From: Bradyrhizobium sp. 21
GTDB lineage: Bacteria; Pseudomonadota; Alphaproteobacteria; Rhizobiales; Xanthobacteraceae
Assembly: GCF_023073335.1 (NCBI RefSeq)
Contig: NZ_JADPJG010000005.1
Coordinates: 1-64,000 of the forward strand
Direction: 5' to 3'
Length of the DNA: 64,000 nt
Shown: positions 28,087-37,320 of the stretch, piece by piece
How positions within the stretch are numbered: the stretch's first letter is position 1
Layout of the letters: every line of letters begins with the position of its first letter
Translations under genes and position numbers: made by a program
Notes under the pieces: generated by a model
What the model saw: the letters and a program-made list of their open reading frames with translations, nothing else
Database searches by the model: none
What the model was told of the DNA's origin: nothing

Positions 28087-30334
28087 GCTGAATCTCACCA
28101 GCGCTCCCGCCCATCTTCGCCACGGTTCGAGCATCGGCCAGCCGCTGACCCGCCGCGATGGCATCCTCAAGGTCAAGGGGCAGGCGACCTACGCCGCCGA
28201 CAATCATCCGCCGGGCATGCTGTTCGCGGTGATGGCGGTTTCCAGCATTGCGCACGGCCGGGTGACTTCGCTTGATGTCGCCGCTGCAAAACGCCATCCC
28301 GGCGTCGTCGACGTCATGACTCCCGATCACAAGCCGCAGCTCGCGATCGACCCCGAGATCAAGACCAGTCCCTTCGTATTCCGGATGGAGGTGTTGCAGA
28401 GCAAAGAGGTCCGCTACGCCAACCAGCCGATCGCCGTCGTGATCGCTGAGACGCTGGAAGCGGCGACCGAAGGCGCGGAGCTGCTGGCGCCGCGTTACGA
28501 GAAGCTGCCCGCGCTGGTCGGCCTGGATGCCGGCGAAAGTTTCGTGCCGCCGGTCGTCGGCGTCGGCAATCCGACGGAAAATCACCGCGGCGATGTCGAG
28601 GCTGGTCTTGCCTCGGCCGACAAGCAGATTGATGCGACTTATGAGACGCCGCCGCAATATCACAACGCGATGGAGCCGCATGCCATCGTCGCCGCTTGGA
28701 ACGGCGATCATCTGCAAATCGACATGCCGACCCAGGGGCTCATGCTGTCGCTTGCGCGCGTGGCCGAGTTGTTCGGCATCGCGCATGACAAGATCCACAT
28801 CCGGAGTCCCTTCCTGGGCGGCGGCTTCGGCTCCAAGGGGCTGATGGCCGGCCCCCCCGTCCTCGGCATCATGGCCGCAAAGCTGGTCGGCAAGCCGGTC
28901 AAGCTCGTGCTGCGCCGCGAGCAGATGTACGGCCCGGTCGGCCATCGCGCGCCGACTCGCCAGCGGCTGCGCATCGGCACCGACAACGAGGGACGTCTGA
29001 CCGCGCTCGATCACCATGCGAGAACCGTGTCGAGCACGTTCGACGATTTTTACGAGCCCGCGGCCGACGCCTCGCATACGCTCTATGCCGCGCCCGCAAT
29101 CCGCACCTCGCATGACGCGGTGCGCGTCAACACCGGCACGCCGCTGTTCATGCGCGCGCCCGGCGAGGCGACCGGCTCGATCGCGCTTGAAAGCGCGATC
29201 GACGAGATGGCCTGGGCCTGCGGTATCGATCCGCTGGCGTTCCGCCTGAAGAACTATGCCGAGGTCGAGCCGATCACGAGCAAGCCGTTCTCCTCGAAGG
29301 CGCTGCGGGCCTGCTACGAGCAGGGTGCGGCACGTTTCGGCTGGTCGAAGCGTTCGCTCCAGCCGCGACAGATGCGCGACGATGCCGGCCTCCTGGTCGG
29401 CTGGGGCATGGGCACGGCGACCTTCCCGGCGCTGATGTTCCAGGCCGAGGCGCGCGCGGTGCTCCGCCGCGACGGCTCCGGCGTCATGGAGATCGGCGCG
29501 CACGACATGGGGCAGGGCGCCTGGACGGCGCTGGCCCAGATCGCGGCCGATGAGCTCGGCCTCGATATCGACCGCGTCGCGTTCAAGGCGGGTTCATCCG
29601 ATTTACCCGACGCCGGCATTGCCGGCGGCTCCGCGCACACGGCAACCGCAGGCGCTGCGATCCACAGCGCCGGTGCCGCCGTGATCGCCAAGCTCGCCGA
29701 TCTCGCCACCAATGACGACCGCTCGCCGCTCTACGGCGCCGGCAATGCCGGCGTGATCGCGCGCGACGGCAGGTTGGTCCGCCGCGATGACGAGAGCCGC
29801 AGCGAGAGCTATGCCGAGATCCTTGCGCGCGCCGGCGTTGCCGAGGTCGAAGCCCGCGGCACTGGCGCGCCGAACCCTGCGGCGATGGAGGAGTATGCGA
29901 TGCACGCCCACGGCGCGGTGTTCGCCGAAGTGAAGGTCGATCCCGAACTCGGCCAGATCCGCGTCACCCGCATGGTCGGCGCCTTCGCGGCGGGGCGTAT
30001 CGTCAACCCGCGCATGGTGCAGAGCCAGCTGTTCGGCGGCATGATCTGGGGCCTGTCCTTTGCGCTGCATGAGGAAGCCATCACCGACCGCCGCACCGGC
30101 CGGATCATGAATGCCAATCTCGGCGAGTACCATATCCCGGTGAATGCCGACGTGCCGCCGCTCGACGTCATCACGGTCGACGAGCACGATCCGCACGTGA
30201 ACGCGCTTGGCATCAAGGGCGTCGGCGAGATCGGCATCACCGGCAGTGCCGGTGCGGTTGCCAACGCGGTCTGGCACGCAACCGGCGTGCGCGTGCGTCG
30301 CTTTCCGATCAAGATCGAGGAACTGCTGACGTAA
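28079..30334 (+). CDS. molybdopterin-binding subunit of a xanthine oxidase-family aldehyde oxidoreductase (PaoC/YagR type)
   Basis: The 751-residue large subunit binds the molybdenum-pterin cofactor and the substrate. Visible features are the N-terminal TRRDGILKVKGQATYAAD, the Mo-site segment FLGGGFGSKG near residues 245-254, MRAPGEATG near 357-365, GAHDMGQGAWT and the catalytic Glu in KGVGEIGITGSAG near 715-727. Together with the two small subunits it forms a three-gene complex. In E. coli the equivalent oxidises aromatic aldehydes. The true substrate here is unknown. No MocA-type maturation gene is in the window. Confidence 0.93.
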   Translation: MPELNLTSAPAHLRHGSSIGQPLTRRDGILKVKGQATYAADNHPPGMLFAVMAVSSIAHGRVTSLDVAAAKRHPGVVDVMTPDHKPQLAIDPEIKTSPFVFRMEVLQSKEVRYANQPIAVVIAETLEAATEGAELLAPRYEKLPALVGLDAGESFVPPVVGVGNPTENHRGDVEAGLASADKQIDATYETPPQYHNAMEPHAIVAAWNGDHLQIDMPTQGLMLSLARVAELFGIAHDKIHIRSPFLGGGFGSKGLMAGPPVLGIMAAKLVGKPVKLVLRREQMYGPVGHRAPTRQRLRIGTDNEGRLTALDHHARTVSSTFDDFYEPAADASHTLYAAPAIRTSHDAVRVNTGTPLFMRAPGEATGSIALESAIDEMAWACGIDPLAFRLKNYAEVEPITSKPFSSKALRACYEQGAARFGWSKRSLQPRQMRDDAGLLVGWGMGTATFPALMFQAEARAVLRRDGSGVMEIGAHDMGQGAWTALAQIAADELGLDIDRVAFKAGSSDLPDAGIAGGSAHTATAGAAIHSAGAAVIAKLADLATNDDRSPLYGAGNAGVIARDGRLVRRDDESRSESYAEILARAGVAEVEARGTGAPNPAAMEEYAMHAHGAVFAEVKVDPELGQIRVTRMVGAFAAGRIVNPRMVQSQLFGGMIWGLSFALHEEAITDRRTGRIMNANLGEYHIPVNADVPPLDVITVDEHDPHVNALGIKGVGEIGITGSAGAVANAVWHATGVRVRRFPIKIEELLT

Positions 30335-30378
30335 CTCTGATTGGATGGGGGCCGGCGGGTGAGCTGCGCTCGCCGTCC

Positions 30379-30927
30379 TCAAAACGTCGGCGGCGTGCAG
30401 GCCGAGATCACCTCGCACGGCTTGCCGCCGACGCAGCGGAAGCGATGCGGGCGGCGGCTCTCGAAATAATAGGCATCGCCGGGATTGAGGATGCGGCGCT
30501 CGTCCTCGACGGTGACTTCGAGCTTGCCCGAGATCACGATGCCGCCTTCCTCGCCCTCATGGACGAGGTGGACGCGTCCGGTGTCGCTGCCGGGCTCGTA
30601 GCGCTCCTTGAGGATCTGAAGGCTGCGGCCGAACAGATTGTCGCCGATCTGGCGATAGGAGATCGGCTTCTTGCCGACCTCGGTCAGCTCTTCCGAGCGG
30701 TAGAAGATCTTGCGCCGGCTCTCCGGCTCCAGCGCGAAGAACTCGGCAAGCCCCATCGGAATGCCGTCGAGGATGCGCTTGAGCGCCCCGACTGACGGGT
30801 TCATCTGGTTGGATTCGATCAGCGAGATCGTCGAATTGGTGACGCCCGCGCGTTTGGCGAGCTCCCGCTGCGACAGCTTCTGGCGCGCCCGGATGAATCG
30901 CAGCCGTCCACCGATGTCGACGCTCAT
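30379..30927 (-). CDS. XRE-cupin transcriptional regulator (PuuR type)
   Basis: The 182-residue protein has an N-terminal helix-turn-helix (residues 7-60; LSQRELAKRAGVTNSTISLIESNQMNPSVGALKRIL) and a C-terminal cupin (about 110-180; VHEGEEGGIVISGKLEVTVED, GDAYYFESRRPHRF). This is the layout of PuuR, the putrescine-responsive repressor. It is divergent from an omega-aminotransferase gene that fits diamine or beta-alanine catabolism. Repeats in the shared upstream region could be its operator. Confidence 0.91.
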   Translation of the reverse strand: MSVDIGGRLRFIRARQKLSQRELAKRAGVTNSTISLIESNQMNPSVGALKRILDGIPMGLAEFFALEPESRRKIFYRSEELTEVGKKPISYRQIGDNLFGRSLQILKERYEPGSDTGRVHLVHEGEEGGIVISGKLEVTVEDERRILNPGDAYYFESRRPHRFRCVGGKPCEVISACTPPTF

Positions 30928-31087
30928 GTTCTGGTCCTGCCCTGGTCCTGTGTTGCAAGTGTTGCGGATCGCGCAAATATGGACCGGCAGCCCCAGTTAA
31001 ATCAATGGCTTGCAGGCCACCAGAAAAGGACTTGTTGCCCTTTCGGAACCGTGGCTCTGCTGTCCTGTCAGCAAAGGAGCGTGGCCC
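30928..31087. promoter_or_regulatory. divergent operator region of the PuuR-type regulator
   Basis: The direct repeat CTGGTCCTG occurs at 30931-30939 and 30942-30950, 11 bp apart, just in front of the regulator start. A TTGCG (30962-30966) / CGCAA (30972-30976) palindrome follows. Regulator and aminotransferase diverge from this 160-bp gap, so these are candidate operators. AAGGAG at 31074-31079 is the ribosome site of the aminotransferase. Confidence 0.45.
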
Positions 31088-32416
31088 GTGACCCTTCATC
31101 AGATTCCGAACACCATCAAGACCGATTCGTTCTGGATGCCGTTCACGGCCAACCGGCAGTTCAAGAAGGCGCCGCGGCTGTTCTCCTCGGCCGAGGGCAT
31201 GCACTACACCACCGTCGACGGCCGCAAGGTGATCGACGCCTCCGCCGGCCTCTGGTGCGTCAATGCCGGCCACGGCCGCAAGCAGATCGCCGCCGCGGTC
31301 GAGCGGCAGCTGATGACGCTGGACTTCGCGCCGTCGTTCCAGATGGGCCATCCGCTGGCCTTCGACTTTGCCGAGCGTCTGGCCGAGATCGCGCCGAAGG
31401 GCCTCGATCGCATCTTCTTCACCAATTCCGGCTCCGAATCGGTCGACACCGCGCTGAAGATCGCGCTCGCCTATCACCGCGCCAACGGCCAGGCGAGCCG
31501 CACCCGCCTGATCGGCCGCGAGCGCGGCTATCACGGCGTCGGCTTCGGCGGCACCTCGGTCGGCGGCATGGTCGCCAACCGCCGCGCCTTCGCCACGCTG
31601 CTGCCGGGCGTCGACCACATCCGCCACACCCATGACCTCACCCGCAACGCCTTCGCCAAGGACCAGCCGGAGCATGGCGCCGAGCTCGCCGACGATCTCG
31701 AGCGCCTCGTCGCCCTGCACGGCGCCGAGACCATCGCCGCCGTCATCGTCGAGCCGGTCCCGGGCTCGACCGCGGTGCTGCCGCCGCCAAAGGGCTATCT
31801 CAAGCGCCTGCGCGCCATTTGCGACAAGCACGGCATCTTGCTGATCTTCGACGAGGTCATCACCGGCTTCGGCCGTCTCGGCACGCCGTTCGCAGCAAAT
31901 TTCTTCGGCGTCACGCCTGATCTGATGACGACGGCCAAGGGCATCACCAACGGCACCATTCCCTGCGGCGCGGTGTTCGCGAGCCGCAAGGTGCACGATG
32001 GCCTGATGGTCGGCCCGGAGAACGCGATGGAGCTGTTCCACGGCTACACCTATTCCGCGCATCCGACGGCTTGCGCCGCCGGCATCGCAACGCTCGACAT
32101 CTACAAGGATGAAGGCCTGCTCACGCGCGGTGCGTCGATCGCCGAATACTGGGGCGATGCGCTGCACTCGCTGAAGGGGCTGCCGAACGTCGTCGACATC
32201 CGCAATTGCGGCCTGATGGGCGCGGTCGAGCTGTCGCCGCGTGACGGCACGGTCGGTGCGCGTGGCTACGACGTCATGGTCGACTGCTTCAATCGCGGGC
32301 TGTACTTCCGCATGAGCGGCGACTCTTTTGCGCTGTCGCCGCCTTTGATCGTCGAGAAGAGCCACATCGATGATATCGTCTCGATCCTGGGCGACGCCAT
32401 CAAGCGCGTGGCCTGA
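31088..32416 (+). CDS. omega-amino acid--pyruvate aminotransferase (class III)
   Basis: The 442-residue PLP enzyme belongs to class III aminotransferases. The substrate-pocket start FWMPFTANRQFKKAPRLF and NSGSESVDTALKIALAYHR are typical of beta-alanine/omega-amino acid:pyruvate transaminases. The PLP-binding region is LIFDEVITGFGRLG near 255-268, and the Schiff-base Lys is in TTAKGITNG near residue 287. The start is GTG at 31088, 8 bp after AAGGAG. With a PuuR-type regulator divergent, a role in polyamine or beta-alanine breakdown is likely. Confidence 0.93.
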   Translation: MTLHQIPNTIKTDSFWMPFTANRQFKKAPRLFSSAEGMHYTTVDGRKVIDASAGLWCVNAGHGRKQIAAAVERQLMTLDFAPSFQMGHPLAFDFAERLAEIAPKGLDRIFFTNSGSESVDTALKIALAYHRANGQASRTRLIGRERGYHGVGFGGTSVGGMVANRRAFATLLPGVDHIRHTHDLTRNAFAKDQPEHGAELADDLERLVALHGAETIAAVIVEPVPGSTAVLPPPKGYLKRLRAICDKHGILLIFDEVITGFGRLGTPFAANFFGVTPDLMTTAKGITNGTIPCGAVFASRKVHDGLMVGPENAMELFHGYTYSAHPTACAAGIATLDIYKDEGLLTRGASIAEYWGDALHSLKGLPNVVDIRNCGLMGAVELSPRDGTVGARGYDVMVDCFNRGLYFRMSGDSFALSPPLIVEKSHIDDIVSILGDAIKRVA

Positions 32417-32486
32417 TAATTGCTCTCGCCGTTGCGAGTTGTTTCCTTGCAGCGGCGAGCGTGATGCCGCGGGAGTTTGACGAAGC

Positions 32487-33752
32487 GTGAAAGTTTTGAT
32501 CCTCGGCAGCGGTGTCATCGGTGTCACCTCTGCCTACTACCTCGCACGTGCCGGCCACGAAGTGACGGTCGTCGACCGTCAGCCCGAACCGGCGCTGGAG
32601 ACCTCTTTCGCCAATGCCGGCGAAGTCTCGCCCGGCTATTCCTCGCCCTGGGCCGGTCCCGGCGTGCCGGTGAAGGCGATCAAGTGGCTGTTGATGAAGC
32701 ACGGCCCGCTGGTGATCCGGCCGAAGCTCGACCCCGTGATGTGGGTCTGGCTCGCCAAGATGCTGCGCAATTGCACGAGCGCGCGCTACGCGGTCAACAA
32801 GAGCCGGATGATCCCGATCGCGGAGTACAGCCGCGATTGCCTGCGTGATTTGCGCCGCGACATCGGCATCCAGTATGACGAGCGCTCGCAGGGCACGCTG
32901 CAGCTCTTCCGCTATCAGGCGCAGCTCGACGGCACGGCTGAGGACATCGCCGTGCTCAAGCAGTATGGCGTGCCTTACGAGGTGCTGAGCCGCGAGGGCT
33001 GCATTGCGGTCGAGCCGGCGCTAGCGGGTGTGAAGGAAAAGTTCGCCGGCGGGCTTCGCCTGCCGCAGGACGAGACCGGCGACTGCCACATGTTCACGCA
33101 GGCGCTGGCCAAGCATGCCGAAGCGCTCGGCGTCCGCTTCCTGTTCAACACCGGCATCGACCGCATCGTCACCGACGGCGCGCGCGTCAGCGGTGTCGCG
33201 ACCAGTGCCGGCATGCTGCAGGCAGACAGCTACGTCCTCGCGCTCGGAAGCTGGTCGTCGCGTCTGGTTGCGCCGCTCGGCATTTCGCTGCCAGTCTATC
33301 CGGTGAAGGGTTATTCGATCACGGTGCCGATCAAGGACGCCTCCGGCGCGCCGGAATCGACCGTGATGGACGAGAGCTACAAGGTCGCGATCACCCGTCT
33401 CGGCGATCGCATCCGCGTCGGCGGCACCGCCGAAATTTCGGGCTTCTCGAGCCAGCTCTACGACGCGCGCCGCGCCACGCTCGATCATTCCTTGACCGAC
33501 CTGTTCCCGCGCGGCGGCGATCTCTCCAAGGCGACGTTCTGGAGCGGCCTGCGCCCGATGACGCCCGACGGCCCGCCCGTGATCGGCCCGACGCAATACG
33601 GCAACCTCCATCTCAACACCGGCCACGGCACGCTTGGCTGGACCATGTCGTGCGGCTCCGGCCGGGTGCTCGCGGACATGCTGTCGGGCAAGAAGCCGGA
33701 CGTCGACGTCAGTGCGCTGACGGTGGATCGGTATAATCACCGGTTTGGGTGA
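32487..33752 (+). CDS. dadA: D-amino acid dehydrogenase, small-subunit type
   Basis: The 421-residue flavoprotein starts with the FAD motif [14 protein letters not shown] (residues 7-20) and shows DadA signatures such as [19 protein letters not shown] and the C-terminal [16 protein letters not shown] near residues 377-392. DadA oxidatively deaminates D-amino acids at the inner membrane and feeds electrons to quinone. GTG at 32487 is the start. It lies 70 bp after the aminotransferase in the same direction, so the two may be one transcription unit. No alanine racemase is adjacent. Confidence 0.93.
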   Translation: MKVLILGSGVIGVTSAYYLARAGHEVTVVDRQPEPALETSFANAGEVSPGYSSPWAGPGVPVKAIKWLLMKHGPLVIRPKLDPVMWVWLAKMLRNCTSARYAVNKSRMIPIAEYSRDCLRDLRRDIGIQYDERSQGTLQLFRYQAQLDGTAEDIAVLKQYGVPYEVLSREGCIAVEPALAGVKEKFAGGLRLPQDETGDCHMFTQALAKHAEALGVRFLFNTGIDRIVTDGARVSGVATSAGMLQADSYVLALGSWSSRLVAPLGISLPVYPVKGYSITVPIKDASGAPESTVMDESYKVAITRLGDRIRVGGTAEISGFSSQLYDARRATLDHSLTDLFPRGGDLSKATFWSGLRPMTPDGPPVIGPTQYGNLHLNTGHGTLGWTMSCGSGRVLADMLSGKKPDVDVSALTVDRYNHRFG

Positions 33753-33780
33753 GGCAACGGGATGATTGCTGGCCCGGTTG

Positions 33781-35184
33781 TCAGATTGCGGACCGCGCGT
33801 CCAACCAGGGTTGGCGAACATTGACGGGATCATCGAGCCTGGACTGTGCCGCAATCATGGAATTCATGACGGTTTCGCGCCCCGACACGAGGTCGAGCGG
33901 TTCGCCATTCCAGCCCACGACCCGAATGCCGCGATTCGTTTTGCCGAATTCGGGGTCGCTGTACGACTCTCGGATGACGTCCAGCACGGCGAGAACATTT
34001 CTGGGCCGATAGATGCTCCGTTCCCTATCGCGCCATACGGGGTGACCCAACCGCTGCAGGACGGAAACGTGGATCATTTCTCCGACGACTTCGGCATGGC
34101 GATCCTGGCTCACCTCGCGTTCGTACCGCCATCGATTCGCAGTCGTCGGATAATTGCAAATTGACCGCACGGCGGTCGGGAACGCACGATAGTAGAGACG
34201 TCTAGGATTGTGTTGATCGGCCAGTGTGTCCCTCTCACCGACCGATTTCCACATCTTCGGCAGGTCTATTGGAAAGTTTGGGAAGTGTTTGTGAAGGCGC
34301 TTCAGCATCCAATCCAGTGTGATGTCGTCCAGATTGCCGAACGGTGCCGTCCGCTCGTCGCCACGCACATATCCGCCGCCTATGTCGGCATGTGCACCGG
34401 CAAACCAGACTTGTTCGGTGATGCTGGCAAGATCCTTGAATTTCGATCGCCGCCATACGCTTGCCTGGAAGGGAAGGCGTGGTTCGTCGACTGCCAACGC
34501 GTGTAAATTGACCTTCGTGATCGAAGCCAGATCAACGTTGTGAAATTCATAGCGCTGCCGGTTGAACCGCCGGAGCAGGGCAAGGGGGATGCCCAACGCG
34601 CCGACAGTGTCGAAGAGGCCGACGCAGTCAATACTCATTGATGCCCGATCGTGGACGTAGGGGGATAGATAGGTCCACGTGCCAGGAACACGATCGTTTG
34701 GTGCCGTGCGATAGAAGTTCCAGGCAACATTCTCGATATTACTGGTGCACCATTCCTGGCGCAGGAGCCCGGCAGCTGCGACGTACCCGACCAGTGATCG
34801 TGCCGTATAAGCGCCCCGCGAAAATCCGAAAATGAAGATCTCGTCGCCGAACCTGTAGTGGAAAGACAAGAACTTGTATGCGCGTCGCACATTGCGCTCA
34901 AGACCATCGCCGAAGGTGCCGCCGCGAAACCGATCGCCGGCGTCGGTCCCGATACCCCGCTCGTAAAAAACGATGTTCTCGAATGTTCCGTCCAGACTTC
35001 TTCCCGACGCGATCCGCTCTCCTGGCTTGAGTTGCGGCCCCTTGCTGGCCGTCGACGTCAGCGGTGCGGTCCCCATCAAGCTTCCAGAAATGATCTCACG
35101 CAACCTGATGATGTTGGTGTCATACAGGCTAAAATCGGCATCGTTCCACGTGCCGTCCAGCAGAAGAATGATCCGTTTCCGCAT
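33781..35184 (-). CDS. DUF2235 (Tle1-like) alpha/beta hydrolase
   Basis: The 467-residue protein is a DUF2235 member. The opening LLLDGTWN at about residues 8-14 and the nucleophile elbow GFSRGA with Ser122 are diagnostic. Asp192 in GLFDTVGALG and His265 in WFAGAHADIGGGY complete a likely Ser-Asp-His triad. DUF2235 is the catalytic fold of Tle1 phospholipase effectors of type VI secretion, but no vgrG, PAAR, hcp or immunity-like gene is nearby. It has no signal peptide and sits 46 bp after a membrane coiled-coil gene. Composition is less GC-rich than the amine genes on both sides, suggesting acquisition as a cassette. Confidence 0.87.
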   Translation of the reverse strand: MRKRIILLLDGTWNDADFSLYDTNIIRLREIISGSLMGTAPLTSTASKGPQLKPGERIASGRSLDGTFENIVFYERGIGTDAGDRFRGGTFGDGLERNVRRAYKFLSFHYRFGDEIFIFGFSRGAYTARSLVGYVAAAGLLRQEWCTSNIENVAWNFYRTAPNDRVPGTWTYLSPYVHDRASMSIDCVGLFDTVGALGIPLALLRRFNRQRYEFHNVDLASITKVNLHALAVDEPRLPFQASVWRRSKFKDLASITEQVWFAGAHADIGGGYVRGDERTAPFGNLDDITLDWMLKRLHKHFPNFPIDLPKMWKSVGERDTLADQHNPRRLYYRAFPTAVRSICNYPTTANRWRYEREVSQDRHAEVVGEMIHVSVLQRLGHPVWRDRERSIYRPRNVLAVLDVIRESYSDPEFGKTNRGIRVVGWNGEPLDLVSGRETVMNSMIAAQSRLDDPVNVRQPWLDARSAI

Positions 35185-35230
35185 GTTTTTCGTCTCTGTC
35201 GGAGTACGTCCCCAAAATTCGTCGCGGCCG

Positions 35231-36340
35231 CTAGGTCAACATGCCCTGTCGCTTTCCGCGCTCGGGAATCCAGCTGAGCCGAACTGTGAGATAGTCGCGG
35301 ACTAGGTCCCGATCCTCCCGCGAAACATCCTGTTCGTCGGCCCAGGCGAAGGACTTGCCGAATTCGTCGGATTCCACAAACCGTTCGATTGACCGGCGGA
35401 GCTCAGCGGTCCCCTGAAGCTCGTAAGATTCGAGAATAAGATTCGAAAGGCAGCCCTGAATCAGCAGCATGCGGGCGAACACGGGCTTGGTCGTCGGATT
35501 GAACTTCAAAAATAGCTTTCGTAGTTCACTGAGCGGCTCCGAGACCTGTTCCTTGGATAACTCGCTTTCAAATTCTGCGAACGTCATGGCCCGCGTGCCT
35601 TTTTCGTCCTTCTTGATCAGCTGATCGAGGAGCGCCTCCATGTCGCCGAGAACGAGACCTTGGCGTCGGTATCGTGCCGGGTCTGCCGCGACAAGGTTAC
35701 TCCAATCCTTGTTATTCGGGTCGTAATCGAGTCTCGGGTTGATCTGCGCTAGAATGAAGTCGTCTGTGAGCGAAAACGCATAGATTTTAGTCAGGTAGTA
35801 TTTTGCCGTGATCTGTTCGTCGAGATCGAGGTCGATGAACGTCATGCGATTCCGGATGAGTCGGTAAATGACGGCTGGCAGCACCATGTAGTACATGGAC
35901 GAAATCAGGTAATATCCATCCGCCCTGAGCCAGCTGGTTTCGTCTGTACCCAATGCGCCTAGGCGCGCACTTCGCGCGAGATTGATGACGCGGAAGTACG
36001 ACTGCTCCGCCATTTCAAACAGCTGGAACAGCAGCGGTTCGATCTCGGCATACAGTCGTTTGCGCGCATCATACTCGTAATCCCGCCGCGCGCTTCTCGA
36101 CGAGTTGATGTCGGTCAGCTCCGCTCGCGTGCTCTCGATCTGCCCTGTCAGCTCGGAGCGCAAGCGCTCGATCCTCGGTCCTGAAAACAGGTTGAAGAAC
36201 TGGGTGAGGAGCGTCACGACGAGGCTGGTGACGCCGGCAATCAATGCGGCCACGATGGCGGGGCTGATCTGCGATTCGGGAACGGCGTTCACGGCAAATA
36301 CTCCGCTCGGAAAACTCACGGCAAAATCCGCGGTCGGCAA
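35231..36340 (-). CDS. membrane-anchored coiled-coil protein of unknown function
   Basis: The 369-residue protein has one hydrophobic segment at about residues 26-52 (SPAIVAALIAGVTSLVVTLL), followed by a coiled coil (about 55-85; RIERLRSELTGQIESTRAEL) and a large helical, mostly soluble domain. I do not recognise a family. It precedes the DUF2235 hydrolase by 46 bp in the same direction and shares its lower GC content. It could anchor, restrain or be the sensor for the hydrolase at the inner membrane; that is inference from order and architecture only. Confidence 0.72.
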   Translation of the reverse strand: MPTADFAVSFPSGVFAVNAVPESQISPAIVAALIAGVTSLVVTLLTQFFNLFSGPRIERLRSELTGQIESTRAELTDINSSRSARRDYEYDARKRLYAEIEPLLFQLFEMAEQSYFRVINLARSARLGALGTDETSWLRADGYYLISSMYYMVLPAVIYRLIRNRMTFIDLDLDEQITAKYYLTKIYAFSLTDDFILAQINPRLDYDPNNKDWSNLVAADPARYRRQGLVLGDMEALLDQLIKKDEKGTRAMTFAEFESELSKEQVSEPLSELRKLFLKFNPTTKPVFARMLLIQGCLSNLILESYELQGTAELRRSIERFVESDEFGKSFAWADEQDVSREDRDLVRDYLTVRLSWIPERGKRQGMLT

Positions 36341-36476
36341 ACTAGCTGAAATATATCACTGTGCGGCAGACCAAATTGTTACGCGAAGATGGGTTGGCCC
36401 GCAACGTTTGATTGCCAAGGGTATTCTGAACAGACAGCAAGTCTGGTGTGGATGTCGGGTCGCCCCCTTATGGAGG

Positions 36477-37157
36477 TCACGTGGGACCCGTCACGCAGTT
36501 CACCCACAGCACCACGGTCTTCGCATCCTGCGCCGGATTTGAAAACCGGTGTGGCCGCCGGCTCCCGAAGCGAAAGCTGTCGCCTGTCTTCAGCGACCAG
36601 GTCTCGCTGTCCACCGTCAGCAGCATCTCGCCCTCGAGCACAAGGCCCGCTTCTTCGCCGTCGTGGGTGTAGAGTTCGTCGCCCGTGGAGCCGCCGGGCT
36701 CCAGATGCACCAGGAACAGATTGAGCTTGTTGTCGGCACTCGCCGGGCTCAGCAATTGCTTCGACACGCCGGTGCGCCAGAGTTTCAGCTCGGGCCGTTG
36801 AAGCCCCCTCGTCACCACGTGATCGGATGCGCCATCGGCGCTCGGGCTCGCGCCGAACAGCGCGGCGATGCCGACGCCGAGCACGTCGGCGAGCGTGGCC
36901 AGCACGCGCAGCGACGGTGACGACAGGCCGCGTTCGATCTGGCTGAGGAAGCCGATCGACAGGTCCGTACGCGAAGCGACCGTTTCCAGCGAGAATTGCC
37001 TGATGCGCCGGAGATCGCGGATGCGGCGGCCGACCGCGACGTCCATCGCAGGCTCGGCCGGCTTCGCGATAGCCTTGGCCCTTGCCCTGGCCTTGGGCTT
37101 GGCCTTCTTGGCCGGCTTCGCCGCGGCCGGTTTGCGTATTCTTTTGCCACCGCTCAC
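36477..37157 (-). CDS. XRE-cupin transcriptional regulator with basic N-terminal tail
   Basis: The 226-residue protein begins with an unusual Lys/Ala/Arg-rich stretch (residues 1-36, KPAAAKPAKKAKPKARARAKA), then a helix-turn-helix (about 40-95; FSLETVASRTDLSIGFLSQIERGLSSPSLRVL) and a cupin (about 150-220; HDGEEAGLVLEGEMLLTVD, RFGSRRPHRFS). The start is GTG at 37157. It is divergent from an amino-acid ABC transporter operon and is the likely regulator of it. The basic tail may add nonspecific DNA binding. Confidence 0.9.
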   Translation of the reverse strand: MSGGKRIRKPAAAKPAKKAKPKARARAKAIAKPAEPAMDVAVGRRIRDLRRIRQFSLETVASRTDLSIGFLSQIERGLSSPSLRVLATLADVLGVGIAALFGASPSADGASDHVVTRGLQRPELKLWRTGVSKQLLSPASADNKLNLFLVHLEPGGSTGDELYTHDGEEAGLVLEGEMLLTVDSETWSLKTGDSFRFGSRRPHRFSNPAQDAKTVVLWVNCVTGPT

Positions 37158-37320
37158 GTCAAACCGCTTCCTTCATGTGCATGAAAACTGCTTGCAACGG
37201 TCGCCAAAGTGTGACCAAATTTTCATATTGGTGAAAATAGGCCGAAACGGTTTGACCCGCAACGTCTGAGATCATGACACGCGCGAGCGCCGCCATCGGC
37301 CGGACCCAAAGGGGAATGCG
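37158..37320. promoter_or_regulatory. operator region with nested palindromes between XRE-cupin gene and ABC operon
   Basis: Three inverted repeats lie in this 163-bp divergent gap: GTCAAACCG (37158-37166) with CGGTTTGAC (37248-37256); TTCAT-GTGC-ATGAA (37172-37185); and ATTTTCA (37219-37225) with TGAAAAT (37232-37238). The second and third share a TTCAT/ATGAAAA core, as expected for two sites of one dimeric regulator. The outer pair would bracket them. Confidence 0.55.

Noticed and set aside
33781..36340. A type VI secretion effector/immunity locus
   Set aside because: DUF2235 fits Tle1, but no vgrG, hcp, PAAR or chaperone gene is nearby and the partner is not a typical secreted immunity protein.
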